The translations under genes and the position numbers were made by a program. Source: an uncultured Porphyromonadaceae bacterium (GTDB taxonomy: Bacteria > Bacteroidota > Bacteroidia > Bacteroidales > Muribaculaceae). Taken from it: a stretch of 64,000 nucleotides of DNA. Below are positions 50,590 to 59,951 of the stretch, piece after piece. The notes below the pieces were generated by a model. It ran no database searches. It was not told where the DNA came from and saw only the letters and a list, made by a program, of their open reading frames with translations. The stretch covers positions 310,001 to 374,000 of the forward strand of contig CAMWNI010000001.1 in assembly GCA_947175545.1 (NCBI GenBank), given 5' to 3'. Position 1 is the stretch's first letter; every line of letters begins with the position of its first letter.

Positions 50590-51945
50590 ATGAGATTCAT
50601 TCAAACTTTCAAAAACATCTGGACCATTGAGGAACTGCGCAAGCGCATCCTCGTAACGCTCCTGTTGGTACTCGTTTACCGACTGGGGTGTTACGTCGTG
50701 CTGCCGGGTATCAATCCGGCCCATCTGATTGCCTTGGAGAAGTTCTCTGATTCAAGCGGTCTGATGCAGTTGCTCAACATGTTCTCCGGCGGCGCATTCT
50801 CTAATGCGTCAATCTTTGCTCTCGGTATCATGCCTTACATCACTGCGTCAATCGTGATTCAGCTGCTCGGCATGGTTCTTCCCTCATTCCAGAAAATGCA
50901 GCGCGAGGGCGAAAGCGGACACCAGAAACTGACACAGTACACCCGCTACCTTACCGTAGTGATTCTCTGCGTTCAGGGTCCCGCCTATCTCTTTAACCTT
51001 CAGCACCAGCTCAATGCTGCCGCAGCTTCTACCGGCCAGACAATCACTATGGGACTCTGGACCGCGGCTTATCTGACCGTAATCCTCGCTGCCGGCTCAA
51101 TGTTCATCATGTGGCTTGGCGAGCGCATCACCGACCGCGGTATCGGCAACGGTATCTCTTTCATCATCATGGTCGGTATCATCGCCCGTCTTCCCCATGC
51201 GTTCGTCTATGAACTCCAGTCCCGTATGCCCGGCACCTCGTCCGGTCAGGGTGGTCTTGTGATGTTTATCGTCGAAATGCTTCTGCTCTTTGCCGTTACT
51301 TGCGGCGCAGTGCTGCTCGTACAGGGTACCCGTAAGGTCCCCGTACAGTATGCCAAGCGCATTGTCGGCAACCGCCAGTATGGCGGCGCCCGTCAGTACA
51401 TCCCCCTGAAGGTGAATGCTGCCGGCGTAATGCCGATTATCTTTGCCCAGGCCATCATGTTCATTCCGCTGACCCTCGCCGGCTTCAACGCTTCTGGAAA
51501 TGGCTTCTTTGCAACCTTCAGCAATGTCAACGGATTTTGGTACAATCTCGTTTATTTCCTTCTGATTGTCGCATTCACCTACTTCTATACCGCCATCACT
51601 GTGCGTCCCACTCAGATGGCCGAGCAGATGAAGCACAATAACGGATTCATTCCCGGCGTCAAGCCCGGCAAGAAGACCGCTGAGTATCTGGACAGCATCA
51701 TGTCCCGTATCACTCTCCCCGGCTCTATCTTCCTCGGCATCGTGGCAATTCTTCCCGCGTTTGCCCGCCTCTTTGGCGTCAGCCAGAACTTCGCCCAGTT
51801 CTTCGGTGGCACCTCGCTGCTGATTCTCGTCGGCGTTGTTCTCGACACCCTGACCCAGGTTGAATCGCACCTGATGACCCATCATTATGACGGTTTGATG
51901 AAGGAAGGCAAGATCAAGGGCCGTACAACCGGTTCAGCCTATTGA
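50590..51945 (+). CDS. secY: Preprotein translocase subunit SecY
   Basis: FKNIWTIEELRKRILVTLLLVLVYRLG; GIGNGISFIIMVGI; multi-TM. Confidence 0.98.
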   Translation: MRFIQTFKNIWTIEELRKRILVTLLLVLVYRLGCYVVLPGINPAHLIALEKFSDSSGLMQLLNMFSGGAFSNASIFALGIMPYITASIVIQLLGMVLPSFQKMQREGESGHQKLTQYTRYLTVVILCVQGPAYLFNLQHQLNAAAASTGQTITMGLWTAAYLTVILAAGSMFIMWLGERITDRGIGNGISFIIMVGIIARLPHAFVYELQSRMPGTSSGQGGLVMFIVEMLLLFAVTCGAVLLVQGTRKVPVQYAKRIVGNRQYGGARQYIPLKVNAAGVMPIIFAQAIMFIPLTLAGFNASGNGFFATFSNVNGFWYNLVYFLLIVAFTYFYTAITVRPTQMAEQMKHNNGFIPGVKPGKKTAEYLDSIMSRITLPGSIFLGIVAILPAFARLFGVSQNFAQFFGGTSLLILVGVVLDTLTQVESHLMTHHYDGLMKEGKIKGRTTGSAY

Positions 51946-51987
51946 TTTATCGCTTCTTCCCTTCGACTGAGAAAGAAAACTGACTGA

Positions 51988-52770
51988 ATGATATATCTGA
52001 AGACCCCTGAAGAGATACTCCTGATGCAGGAGGCAGCCACTCTGGTGAGCCGCACACTTGGCGAAGTCGCTAAGTGGGTGGCTCCCGGTGTGACTACCCG
52101 CAAGCTCGACTCCATTGCCCGTGAATTCATGCTTGACAATGGTGGGCGTCCCGCGTGTCTCGGTTATCATGGATTTCCCGGCACACTCTGCTGTGAGGTC
52201 AACGAAGTTGTGGTTCATGGTTTCCCCGGCGACTATGTCCTGAAAGATGGTGACATAATTGGGATTGACACCGTCGTCGAACTCAATGGATTCAACGGAG
52301 ACTCGGCCTACACATTTCCTGTCGGCGAAGTCGACCCCAAGACGCTTCAGCTCCTCCGCGACACAAAGGAGTCCCTTTATCGTGGAATTGCCGAAGCCAA
52401 GGAAGGAGCGCGCATAGGCAACATCAGCAATGCGGTTCAGACATTCTGTGAGCGCAAAGGATACGGAGTTGTCCGCGAATTTACCGGCCATGGCATCGGA
52501 CGTGAAATGCACGAGAGTCCCGAAGTTGCCAACTATGGCCGCCGCGGAATCGGCCCCGTCCTTAAACCCGGCATGTGCATCTGCATTGAACCGATGATTA
52601 ACCTCGGGAGCAAAAATGTGGTTGTCATGGCCGACGGCTGGACAACCCGCACCAAGGATCGTAAGCCATCCGCTCACTACGAGCATACACTTGCGATCCT
52701 TCCCGGCGAAACCCGCATCCTGACCACTTTCGACTACATACAGGAAGCCCTTGGTGACAGATTTATCTGA
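51988..52770 (+). CDS. map: Methionine aminopeptidase type I
   Basis: GYHGFPGTLCCEVNEVVVHG, FTGHGIGREMHESPEV, EPMI. Confidence 0.97.
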   Translation: MIYLKTPEEILLMQEAATLVSRTLGEVAKWVAPGVTTRKLDSIAREFMLDNGGRPACLGYHGFPGTLCCEVNEVVVHGFPGDYVLKDGDIIGIDTVVELNGFNGDSAYTFPVGEVDPKTLQLLRDTKESLYRGIAEAKEGARIGNISNAVQTFCERKGYGVVREFTGHGIGREMHESPEVANYGRRGIGPVLKPGMCICIEPMINLGSKNVVVMADGWTTRTKDRKPSAHYEHTLAILPGETRILTTFDYIQEALGDRFI

Positions 52771-52814
52771 TTTCAACTAAAATCCGACTCAAACAGACCT
52801 CATAACAACATAAA

Positions 52815-53033
52815 ATGGCAAAACAATCAGCAATAGAACTGGACGGCACAATCGTTGAAGCCCTCTCGAACGCAATGTTCCGTGTTGAACTTGAAAGTGG
52901 ACATGAAATCATTGCACATATCTCCGGCAAGATGCGCATGCACTACATCAAAATTCTGCCGGGCGACAAAGTGAGGGTCGAAATGAGTCCCTATGATCTG
53001 ACCAAGGGACGAATCGCTTTCCGCTATAAGTGA
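52815..53033 (+). CDS. infA: Translation initiation factor IF-1
   Basis: [41 protein letters not shown]. Confidence 0.98.
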   Translation: MAKQSAIELDGTIVEALSNAMFRVELESGHEIIAHISGKMRMHYIKILPGDKVRVEMSPYDLTKGRIAFRYK

Positions 53034-53091
53034 TGACCTCCAAGCCTTACAGACAGAACATTACACATCAATTCAATAATTTTACACAACA

Positions 53092-53208
53092 ATGAAAGTA
53101 AAAGCATCTGTTAAGAAGCGCACCGCCGACAGCAAAATCGTTCGCCGCAAGGGCCGCCTCTACGTAATTAACAAGAAAAATCCCAAGTACAAGCTCCGTC
53201 AGGGATAA
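53092..53208 (+). CDS. rpmJ: 50S ribosomal protein L36 (Cys-less)
   Basis: Small ORF absent from the ORF track: [38 protein letters not shown]. Confidence 0.95.
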   Translation: MKVKASVKKRTADSKIVRRKGRLYVINKKNPKYKLRQG

Positions 53209-53221
53209 AACATTCAGCAAA

Positions 53222-53253
53222 TTAGCGTACTTAAAAAATTTTTCGTACCTTTG
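53222..53253 (+). promoter_or_regulatory. Internal promoter upstream of rpsM
   Basis: TTAG-N20-TACCTTTGC. Confidence 0.6.
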
Positions 53254-53285
53254 CACCGAAATTTTTTGACCTACTAAAACAAAAT

Positions 53286-53666
53286 ATGGCAGTAAGAATC
53301 GTGGGAGTTGACCTCCCCCAGAACAAAAGAGGCGCAATTGCCTTGACCTACATCTACGGCATCGGCCGTAGCGCCGCCGTCTCCATTCTCGAAAAGGCAG
53401 GAGTGGATATGGACGTGAAAGTAAAAGATTGGACTGACGAACAGGCAGCCAAAGTTCGTGAAGTCATCCAGGCCGACCACAAAGTGGAAGGCGATCTTCG
53501 CTCTGAAATTCAGCTTAACATCAAGCGACTGATGGACATTGGTTGCTATCGCGGTATCCGCCACCGTAACGGACTTCCCGTTCGCGGCCAAAGCACCAAA
53601 AACAATGCCCGCACTCGCAAGGGTCGCAAGAAGACCGTTGCAAACAAGAAAAAAGCAACCAAATAA
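53286..53666 (+). CDS. rpsM: 30S ribosomal protein S13
   Basis: [41 protein letters not shown]. Confidence 0.98.
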   Translation: MAVRIVGVDLPQNKRGAIALTYIYGIGRSAAVSILEKAGVDMDVKVKDWTDEQAAKVREVIQADHKVEGDLRSEIQLNIKRLMDIGCYRGIRHRNGLPVRGQSTKNNARTRKGRKKTVANKKKATK

Positions 53667-53680
53667 GTAATCATTAGACT

Positions 53681-54070
53681 ATGGCAAAGAAAACAGTCGC
53701 AGCAAAAAAGAGAAACGTCAAGGTTGGCGCAGAAGGCCAGCTTCACGTTCACTCATCTTTCAATAACATCATTGTTTGCCTGGCCAATGCCGAGGGTCAG
53801 GTTATCTCTTGGTCATCTGCCGGCAAGATGGGTTTCCGTGGTTCTAAAAAGAACACCCCCTACGCTGCCCAGATGGCTGCACAGGACTGCGCCAAGGTCG
53901 CTTTTGACCTCGGTCTTCGTTCTGTGAAGGCTTATGTAAAGGGTCCCGGTAACGGTCGCGAATCTGCAATCCGTACCGTTGATGGCGCTGGCATCAAGGT
54001 AACCGAAATCTACGACGTTACCCCGCTGCCCCATAACGGTTGCCGTCCTCCTAAGCGTCGCCGCGTTTAA
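53681..54070 (+). CDS. rpsK: 30S ribosomal protein S11
   Basis: [43 protein letters not shown]. Confidence 0.98.
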   Translation: MAKKTVAAKKRNVKVGAEGQLHVHSSFNNIIVCLANAEGQVISWSSAGKMGFRGSKKNTPYAAQMAAQDCAKVAFDLGLRSVKAYVKGPGNGRESAIRTVDGAGIKVTEIYDVTPLPHNGCRPPKRRRV

Positions 54071-54573
54071 TTTCTGACCGGCGCCTGAGGGCGCCGCGTC
54101 ATCAATCCCTCTGAAGTGTTTGTCTCGTTCCGTCCGGAGAGCCGGATGTCGCCCAGACGATGTATGGCGCGAAAAGAGAAGCAAACCTACATAATAACTG
54201 CCCAAAGCGGGTCACCAGGCCCCGGAATCACGGTTCTCCCTATCTCGTTTTCTGACGAGAATTGACCATTTTCAGATGACAACACACTTTCCCTCTCAAT
54301 GGTCGCGGCTGTCAGGAAGAATCGGCCGGAGTCTACCGGCTCCCGTCAGGCCATCCGGCAATCCCTATGTTCGGCATCCACTTGTGTGTTGACTTGTTTG
54401 CCGCTCTGACCAGGCGCAGCTTCCACCTCCCGCCCGTCGCCTCACCAGGCTGCATATGTGAGCGGCTGACACTTCAGAATCCATACAATTCAACCCTTTC
54501 AAAACAAGATTCCTGAAAACTCTACAAAGGGAATCAACTGAATTTCAACCATTCATTCAAACCACAAACAAAA
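54071..54573 (+). promoter_or_regulatory. Long structured noncoding region between rpsK and rpsD; candidate rpsD leader RNA
   Basis: 503 nt without a credible sense ORF; multiple perfect hairpins (54080-54095, 54133-54146, 54243-54260, 54325-54340) and a long-range 8-bp helix 54280-54287/54384-54391. Confidence 0.45.
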
Positions 54574-55179
54574 ATGGCAAGATATACCGGTCCTAAGACC
54601 AAAATCGCCCGCAAATTCGGTGAACCTATCTTCGGTCCCGACAAAGTGCTTGAAAGAAGAAATTTCCCTCCGGGCCAGCACGGCCAGAACCGCCGTCGCA
54701 AGACCTCGGAATATGGTCTCCAGCTCCGTGAAAAGCAGAAGGCAAAGTACACCTACGGCGTACTTGAACGTCAGTTCCGCAACCTCTTTGCTAAAGCAGA
54801 GCGCACCACCGGCATCACCGGTGAAATCCTCCTCCAGCTTCTCGAGGCTCGTCTTGACAACATTGTTTACCGCCTCGGAATCGCGCCTACCCGTGCCGCA
54901 GCTCGTCAGCTTGTTCTTCACAAGCATATTGTTGTTGACGGCAAGGTAGTCAACATCCCCTCTTTCCACGTTGAACCCGGAATGGTTATCGGCGTTCGTG
55001 AAAAAAGCAAGTCGCTTGAGGTCATCGCTGACACCCTCGCCGGCTTCAACCACAGCAAGTATCCCTGGATTGAATGGGACGAAGCCACCAAGAGCGGCAA
55101 GTTCCTCCACGTTCCGGCTCGTGCTGATATCCCCGAGAACATCAAGGAGCAGGCCATCGTCGAACTCTATTCTAAGTAA
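54574..55179 (+). CDS. rpsD: 30S ribosomal protein S4
   Basis: [37 protein letters not shown]. Confidence 0.98.
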   Translation: MARYTGPKTKIARKFGEPIFGPDKVLERRNFPPGQHGQNRRRKTSEYGLQLREKQKAKYTYGVLERQFRNLFAKAERTTGITGEILLQLLEARLDNIVYRLGIAPTRAAARQLVLHKHIVVDGKVVNIPSFHVEPGMVIGVREKSKSLEVIADTLAGFNHSKYPWIEWDEATKSGKFLHVPARADIPENIKEQAIVELYSK

Positions 55180-55201
55180 TCCCTAAACCCCTGAAAAGCC
55201 C

Positions 55202-56194
55202 ATGGCTATTTTAGCATTTCAGAAACCTGACAAAGTCGTCATGCTCGAAGCCGACAATACTTTCGGCCGCTTCGAGTTCAAGCCATTGGAGCCTGGCTAC
55301 GGAATTACTATTGGCAATGCACTTCGTCGAATTCTTCTGAGTTCGCTCGAAGGCTTCGCCATCTCCTCCATCCGAATTAACGGAGTGAAGCATGAATTCG
55401 ACACCATTCCCGGTGTCAAGGAAGACGTTACCAACATCATTCTCAACCTCAAGAAGGTTGATCTGAAGCAGATTGTTGAAGGAACCGTTGACGAGCGTGC
55501 ATCCCTGACAGTCAGCGACCGCGAAGTCCTGACCGCAGGTGACCTCGGAAACGCCCTCACCGGCTTTAAGATTCTCAATCCTGAGTTGGTAATCTGTCAT
55601 CTCGACCCCACTGCATCATTCACTCTTGACTTCACAATCAATAAGGGACGAGGCTGGGTTCCCGCCGACGAGAACGAGGTTCCCACCGATGATGTCAACA
55701 TCATTGCAATTGACTCGATCTACACTCCGATTAAGAATGTGAAGTACACGGTGGAGAACTTCCGTGTCGACCAAAAGACTGACTACGAGAAACTCATCAT
55801 CGAAATCACCACTAACGGCTCAATCCTTCCCCAGGACGCCCTTAAGGACGCTGCGAAAATCCTGATTCAGCACTTCATGCTGTTCAGCGACGAGCGCATC
55901 ACCCTCGAGGCTCAGGAAGAGACTGAAAATGAGGAATTCGATGAAGACGTACTCAAGATGCGTCAGCTCCTCAAGTCAAAGCTCGTTGACTTGGGTCTGA
56001 GCGTCCGCGCCCTCAATTGCCTCAAGAGTGCAGAGGTTGAAACACTTGGCGACCTTGTCAAGTATCAGAAGAACGACCTGCTCAAGTTCCGTAACTTCGG
56101 CAAGAAGTCGCTTACTGAACTCGACGAGCTTCTTGCTCGCCTTAACCTCACCTTCGGCATGGACATTGCCAAGTATAAATTAGACAAAGAGTAA
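55202..56194 (+). CDS. rpoA: DNA-directed RNA polymerase alpha subunit
   Basis: [30 protein letters not shown]; alpha-[29 protein letters not shown]. Confidence 0.98.
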   Translation: MAILAFQKPDKVVMLEADNTFGRFEFKPLEPGYGITIGNALRRILLSSLEGFAISSIRINGVKHEFDTIPGVKEDVTNIILNLKKVDLKQIVEGTVDERASLTVSDREVLTAGDLGNALTGFKILNPELVICHLDPTASFTLDFTINKGRGWVPADENEVPTDDVNIIAIDSIYTPIKNVKYTVENFRVDQKTDYEKLIIEITTNGSILPQDALKDAAKILIQHFMLFSDERITLEAQEETENEEFDEDVLKMRQLLKSKLVDLGLSVRALNCLKSAEVETLGDLVKYQKNDLLKFRNFGKKSLTELDELLARLNLTFGMDIAKYKLDKE

Positions 56195-56202
56195 CAAAAA
56201 AG

Positions 56203-56697
56203 ATGAGACACAATAAAAATTTCAATCACCTTGGCCGCAAAAAGGCTCACCGCGACGCAATGCTGGCCAACATGACCATCTCGCTCATCATGCACAAGCG
56301 CATCTTCACCACCCTGGCTAAGGCCAAGGCCCTGCGTATGTATGCTGAGCCGCTGATCAACCGCTCAAAAGAGGACAGCATGGCTAACCGCCGCCTCGTT
56401 TTCTCTTATCTCCAGAACAAGTATGCTGTTTCTGAACTCTTCCGCGAAGTAGCTCAGAAGGTTGCTGATCGTCCCGGAGGCTACACCCGCATCCTGAAAA
56501 CCGGCAATCGTCTCGGTGACAACGCCCAGATGTGCTTCATCGAACTCGTTGACTACAACGAAGCCCTCCTCGCCGCTAAGGCTGAAGGCGCCAAGAAGAG
56601 CCGTACCCGTCGCAGCCGCAGCAAAAAGGCCGCAGCTCCTGCCGTTGAGGCTCCCGTAGCTGAAGCTCCCGTGGCTGAGGCTCCTGCCGCCGAGTAA
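56203..56697 (+). CDS. rplQ: 50S ribosomal protein L17 with low-complexity C-terminal tail
   Basis: [24 protein letters not shown]; tail [22 protein letters not shown]. Confidence 0.97.
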   Translation: MRHNKNFNHLGRKKAHRDAMLANMTISLIMHKRIFTTLAKAKALRMYAEPLINRSKEDSMANRRLVFSYLQNKYAVSELFREVAQKVADRPGGYTRILKTGNRLGDNAQMCFIELVDYNEALLAAKAEGAKKSRTRRSRSKKAAAPAVEAPVAEAPVAEAPAAE

Positions 56698-56728
56698 TAA
56701 AAATTATTCGGTTGATACTGAAACTTTC

Positions 56729-56766
56729 GCGAGGCAGAGTGTCCGATATGTGACGCTCTGCCTCGC
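56729..56766 (+). terminator. Terminator of the ribosomal-protein cluster
   Basis: GCGAGGCAGAG...CTCTGCCTCGC 11-bp stem followed by TTGTTTTATTTT. Confidence 0.85.
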
Positions 56767-56771
56767 TTGTT

Positions 56772-57605
56772 TTATTTTGCTTTGCGGCCAACGCGAATTA
56801 GTTCTGCTCCTCCCAACCAGGCTGCCACCTCAGGAAATGAACTTCCGAGAGAGCCATAAATGCGCTCTGTCTGCGCCATAATCCATAGTTCGGCCATTGC
56901 ATCCATAATTCCCTCGCGGGTGTCTCTGCGGGCCTCTGTCGCGTTCGTAATCAACTGAGGTCCGTATCGGACGCGGAATCGTGCTTTCACATCTTCGTCG
57001 TCTGTAGCGAGAAAGAAGCAGTCATCATGAGAAAGCTCGCTGAGTTTTTCCATGAAGGCATCTTCGGGGCTGTTTTCAATTGCGACATCATGGTCCGTTC
57101 TCCGGATCTGTACTGCGATTCTTGGTCTTTTTTCTCGCAGAATTGCTTCTGCCTTTCTGACAACGTCAGAGCTGACATGGAAAATTTGACGGAAAAAGTC
57201 ACGAGGAAAGTCAAAAAACTCCTGGCCGGAAAAGAACAGCAGGTCGCCTGCCGCCTGGATAGATGCACGTAGAAGTTCCGGAGCATCGTCACAGTAGGCC
57301 ATCAGATTACGGTTGTCATAAAATCTACGGCCAAACCTCATTGGCGACAGAAGCGCCGGTAGGTACAAGTTTCTCCGCCGGGGAATTTCAAACAAACTCC
57401 GGTATATGGCTTTGCCCGGCGTTATAACCCGCGCCGGAATGTGTTCAGTGTTGAGAATGTCATCAAGATTTACCTGACACATCGCGTCGGCATGCCAAAC
57501 AATGACCGGTTCGCATTTAGCCGCGCGCGCAAGCCAAATCCCGGATGCGATTGCGCGCAATCGGTTGCCGAGACCACCGTCGGGAACGATGAAAAGCTTT
57601 CTCAT
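56772..57605 (-). CDS. Fucosyltransferase-like glycosyltransferase
   Basis: VPDGGLGNRLRAIASGIWLA N-term, RIAVQIRRTDHD GDP-fucose-type motif. Confidence 0.55.
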   Translation of the reverse strand: MRKLFIVPDGGLGNRLRAIASGIWLARAAKCEPVIVWHADAMCQVNLDDILNTEHIPARVITPGKAIYRSLFEIPRRRNLYLPALLSPMRFGRRFYDNRNLMAYCDDAPELLRASIQAAGDLLFFSGQEFFDFPRDFFRQIFHVSSDVVRKAEAILREKRPRIAVQIRRTDHDVAIENSPEDAFMEKLSELSHDDCFFLATDDEDVKARFRVRYGPQLITNATEARRDTREGIMDAMAELWIMAQTERIYGSLGSSFPEVAAWLGGAELIRVGRKAK

Positions 57606-58162
57606 TGCGTCTCTCTTCTCTTAATGATACGTGCCGGATTTCCGACGACAGTAACGTTGTCCGGTACATCCCTCACAACAACGGCTCCGGCGCCGACAAC
57701 GACGTTGTTTCCAATCCTGATGCCTCCAATTACTTTTGCACCGCAGCAAATCGTGCAATCGTCGCCAATGACGGGTGTCGCGCCTTTTGAACATCCAATG
57801 GTGACCTGTTGGTAGATTGTCAGGTTACGTCCGATTGACTTCGCATTGATTACGGTTGAAAAGCCATGTTCAATAATCATTCCGCCTTCAATCTGTTCCG
57901 AGAATATAAACAGTGCGGTCTGCCCCTTGAAAAAGAGCGATGGCAGCAGGCGGAAACGGTTGCGCAGCCTGTAATATACTACGGAGCGAAACTCCTTGAA
58001 CTTGACAAATTCATTGACGAACTGACTGAGCGACGGCTCGACGTCTCTAAGGCGGCAAACGGCATTGAAGTCATCCCGAATCAGATTATATTCCTTGTCA
58101 GATATGAAGGGTCTGGTGACAAGAAGGCAGAGCCAGCAATATGTTTTCTTAATAAGAGTCAT
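57602..58162 (-). CDS. Serine acetyltransferase-like hexapeptide acyltransferase
   Basis: IEHGFSTVINAKSIGRNLTIYQQVTIGCSKGATPVIGDDCTICCGAKVIGGIRIGNNVVVGAGAVVVRDVPDNVTVVGNPAR. Confidence 0.88.
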   Translation of the reverse strand: MTLIKKTYCWLCLLVTRPFISDKEYNLIRDDFNAVCRLRDVEPSLSQFVNEFVKFKEFRSVVYYRLRNRFRLLPSLFFKGQTALFIFSEQIEGGMIIEHGFSTVINAKSIGRNLTIYQQVTIGCSKGATPVIGDDCTICCGAKVIGGIRIGNNVVVGAGAVVVRDVPDNVTVVGNPARIIKRRETQ

Positions 58163-58297
58163 AGTGTGGGGGACGAGTGTAAAAACTATCTGCGAATTTA
58201 GTGTTTCTGACCGAAATCTGCAACTAAAGAGCGTGCTAAATCGCCTCCTTTAGTCTTGAAAAGAGTTCCTTTAGTTCCCTATACTGATAAAAATTCG

Positions 58298-58305
58298 TAA
58301 CTTTG
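58298..58305 (+). promoter_or_regulatory. -7 box for acyltransferase gene
   Basis: TAACTTTGC; -33 box weak. Confidence 0.45.
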
Positions 58306-58313
58306 CATTCCGC

Positions 58314-59399
58314 ATGGACATCTTCATTCCCTGTCATGCCAGTCAGATGAAAATACAAGAAGATCAAAATTCCACCCTCTTTCACCGGGTTTCTCGCGAA
58401 AATAATATGAACGTTGTTCGATATTATTTGAGTTTATGCGTATTGATTGCCCATACGTCAGTGCTGACCGGACTTGATATACCCTGGATTCAGCGTGGAG
58501 TGGTGGACGTTGGTTGCTTCTTTGCCATTTCCGGTTTTCTGATGTTCCCTTCTTTTCAGAAGCGTGAAAGTCTCAGACATTACATCGGTCGACGTGCCAA
58601 GAGGATTCTTCCACCTTACTTTCTGATTGTGTTGTTGTGTGCGTTCTCTTTTGTTTTGATCAGTGATCTTCCGACTGCTGATTATTTTACGTCAGCGGAC
58701 TTCTGGAAGTATCTTGCGGCGAATCTGACGTTCCTTAATTTTATCCATCCTGACCTGCCTGGAGTTTTTGATGGGCCGGAGTTTGTTATGTCGGCCGTCA
58801 ACGGTTCGCTCTGGACAATGAAAGGGGAATGGGTTTGCTACATGTCTGTTCCTTTGGCTTATTATGTCGTGAAGAAGCATCCGAGGCAAGCCGGTGCGAT
58901 ATTCACTGGTATTTTTGTTTCTATGATTCTTGTCCGACTGGTGTTTCTCCATCTTGCCGTTGTGCGCAATTCTGAATTTTATGCAATTATAGCCAAACAG
59001 TTCGGCACTCTGCTTGTGTTTTTTTATCTCGGAGCTATCATTAACCTTTACTTTCCGTTGTTTTTGAGGCTAAAATGGTGGATTCTCGGATTTGACTTCC
59101 TTGTTTTGCTGTTGAGTGACCATATTCCGTATTATGACGTCCTGCTTCAGCCTGTGGTGGCCGGCACACTTGTAATCTGGTTCTCGATGATTGGCAAGTG
59201 GGGCGCGAAACTGAGCCGGCATGACAGTGTTTCATACGATATTTACCTATATCACTTTCCGGTTGTGCAGTTGGTAGTTCTCTGGGGATTGCCCCAAAAG
59301 GTTTCGCCGCTTATGGTGTTGCTGACAGTTATCGGCATAACCGTCCCGTTCGCTTTCCTTTCATGGAATCTGATTGGAAAGCGATTCAAAAACAGTTGA
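58314..59399 (+). CDS. Acyltransferase 3 family membrane protein
   Basis: NVVRYYLSLCVLIAHTSVLTG, FFAISGFLMFPSF, RRAKRILPPYFLIVLL, GSLWTMKGEWVCYM; true start may be M32 at 58407. Confidence 0.88.
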   Translation: MDIFIPCHASQMKIQEDQNSTLFHRVSRENNMNVVRYYLSLCVLIAHTSVLTGLDIPWIQRGVVDVGCFFAISGFLMFPSFQKRESLRHYIGRRAKRILPPYFLIVLLCAFSFVLISDLPTADYFTSADFWKYLAANLTFLNFIHPDLPGVFDGPEFVMSAVNGSLWTMKGEWVCYMSVPLAYYVVKKHPRQAGAIFTGIFVSMILVRLVFLHLAVVRNSEFYAIIAKQFGTLLVFFYLGAIINLYFPLFLRLKWWILGFDFLVLLLSDHIPYYDVLLQPVVAGTLVIWFSMIGKWGAKLSRHDSVSYDIYLYHFPVVQLVVLWGLPQKVSPLMVLLTVIGITVPFAFLSWNLIGKRFKNS

Positions 59400-59411
59400 C
59401 GCCGGTGTTTC

Positions 59412-59951
59412 TTACATACGGTTCAGCGGTCGCAGATGTTCAAGGAGAACATCGGAGCCGATAACTTTTTCGCGGGCAATAATGTCAGACAGCGAACTGG
59501 CAAGAGAGCTGACGCCCGGATGGCGGAAAATACGTGAGCAGTGAGTCAGAATCTGACCGTAGATGCGGCTGACCTCATCCGGTTCAAGCTGACAAAGCTC
59601 GGCGCCCTCCTCGTTCAAAAAGCCGCGGATGGCGGCATCAATGCGATGGTCAATAGAAGAATGATGTAGACGAACCAGATGGCGACACGTAATGTTTGCC
59701 ACAGTCATGGCTGCAATGAGCTGAAAATGGCGGAAAGATGCTTCCCAAGCCGCTTTCGCACCGGTTTTCGGCGAAAGGCAATAGTGAAACTCCGGTGAAA
59801 GCTGAAGTGCTTCTTCGGCAGGAGCGTCAAGGTCGATTCCGCGGAGAAGGTCTTCCGCATCCCATACAACTAAAGAAATGGCCATGCCGGCGAGACCGAA
59901 ACATCGGTCGGTCTCGTCGGCATAGCGAAGTGCGTTATAGTCGTTAGCCAT
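59412..59951 (-). CDS. DUF4924 family protein
   Basis: Small soluble protein adjacent to porZ; recognised by context and pattern only. Confidence 0.45.
   Translation of the reverse strand: MANDYNALRYADETDRCFGLAGMAISLVVWDAEDLLRGIDLDAPAEEALQLSPEFHYCLSPKTGAKAAWEASFRHFQLIAAMTVANITCRHLVRLHHSSIDHRIDAAIRGFLNEEGAELCQLEPDEVSRIYGQILTHCSRIFRHPGVSSLASSLSDIIAREKVIGSDVLLEHLRPLNRM

Noticed and set aside
51097-51885. 262-aa minus-strand ORF
   Set aside because: Antisense to secY.
51934-52776. 280-aa minus-strand ORF
   Set aside because: Antisense to map.
53813-54205. 130-aa minus ORF reaching into the rpsK-rpsD gap
   Set aside because: Mostly antisense to rpsK; does not explain the rest of the 503-nt gap.
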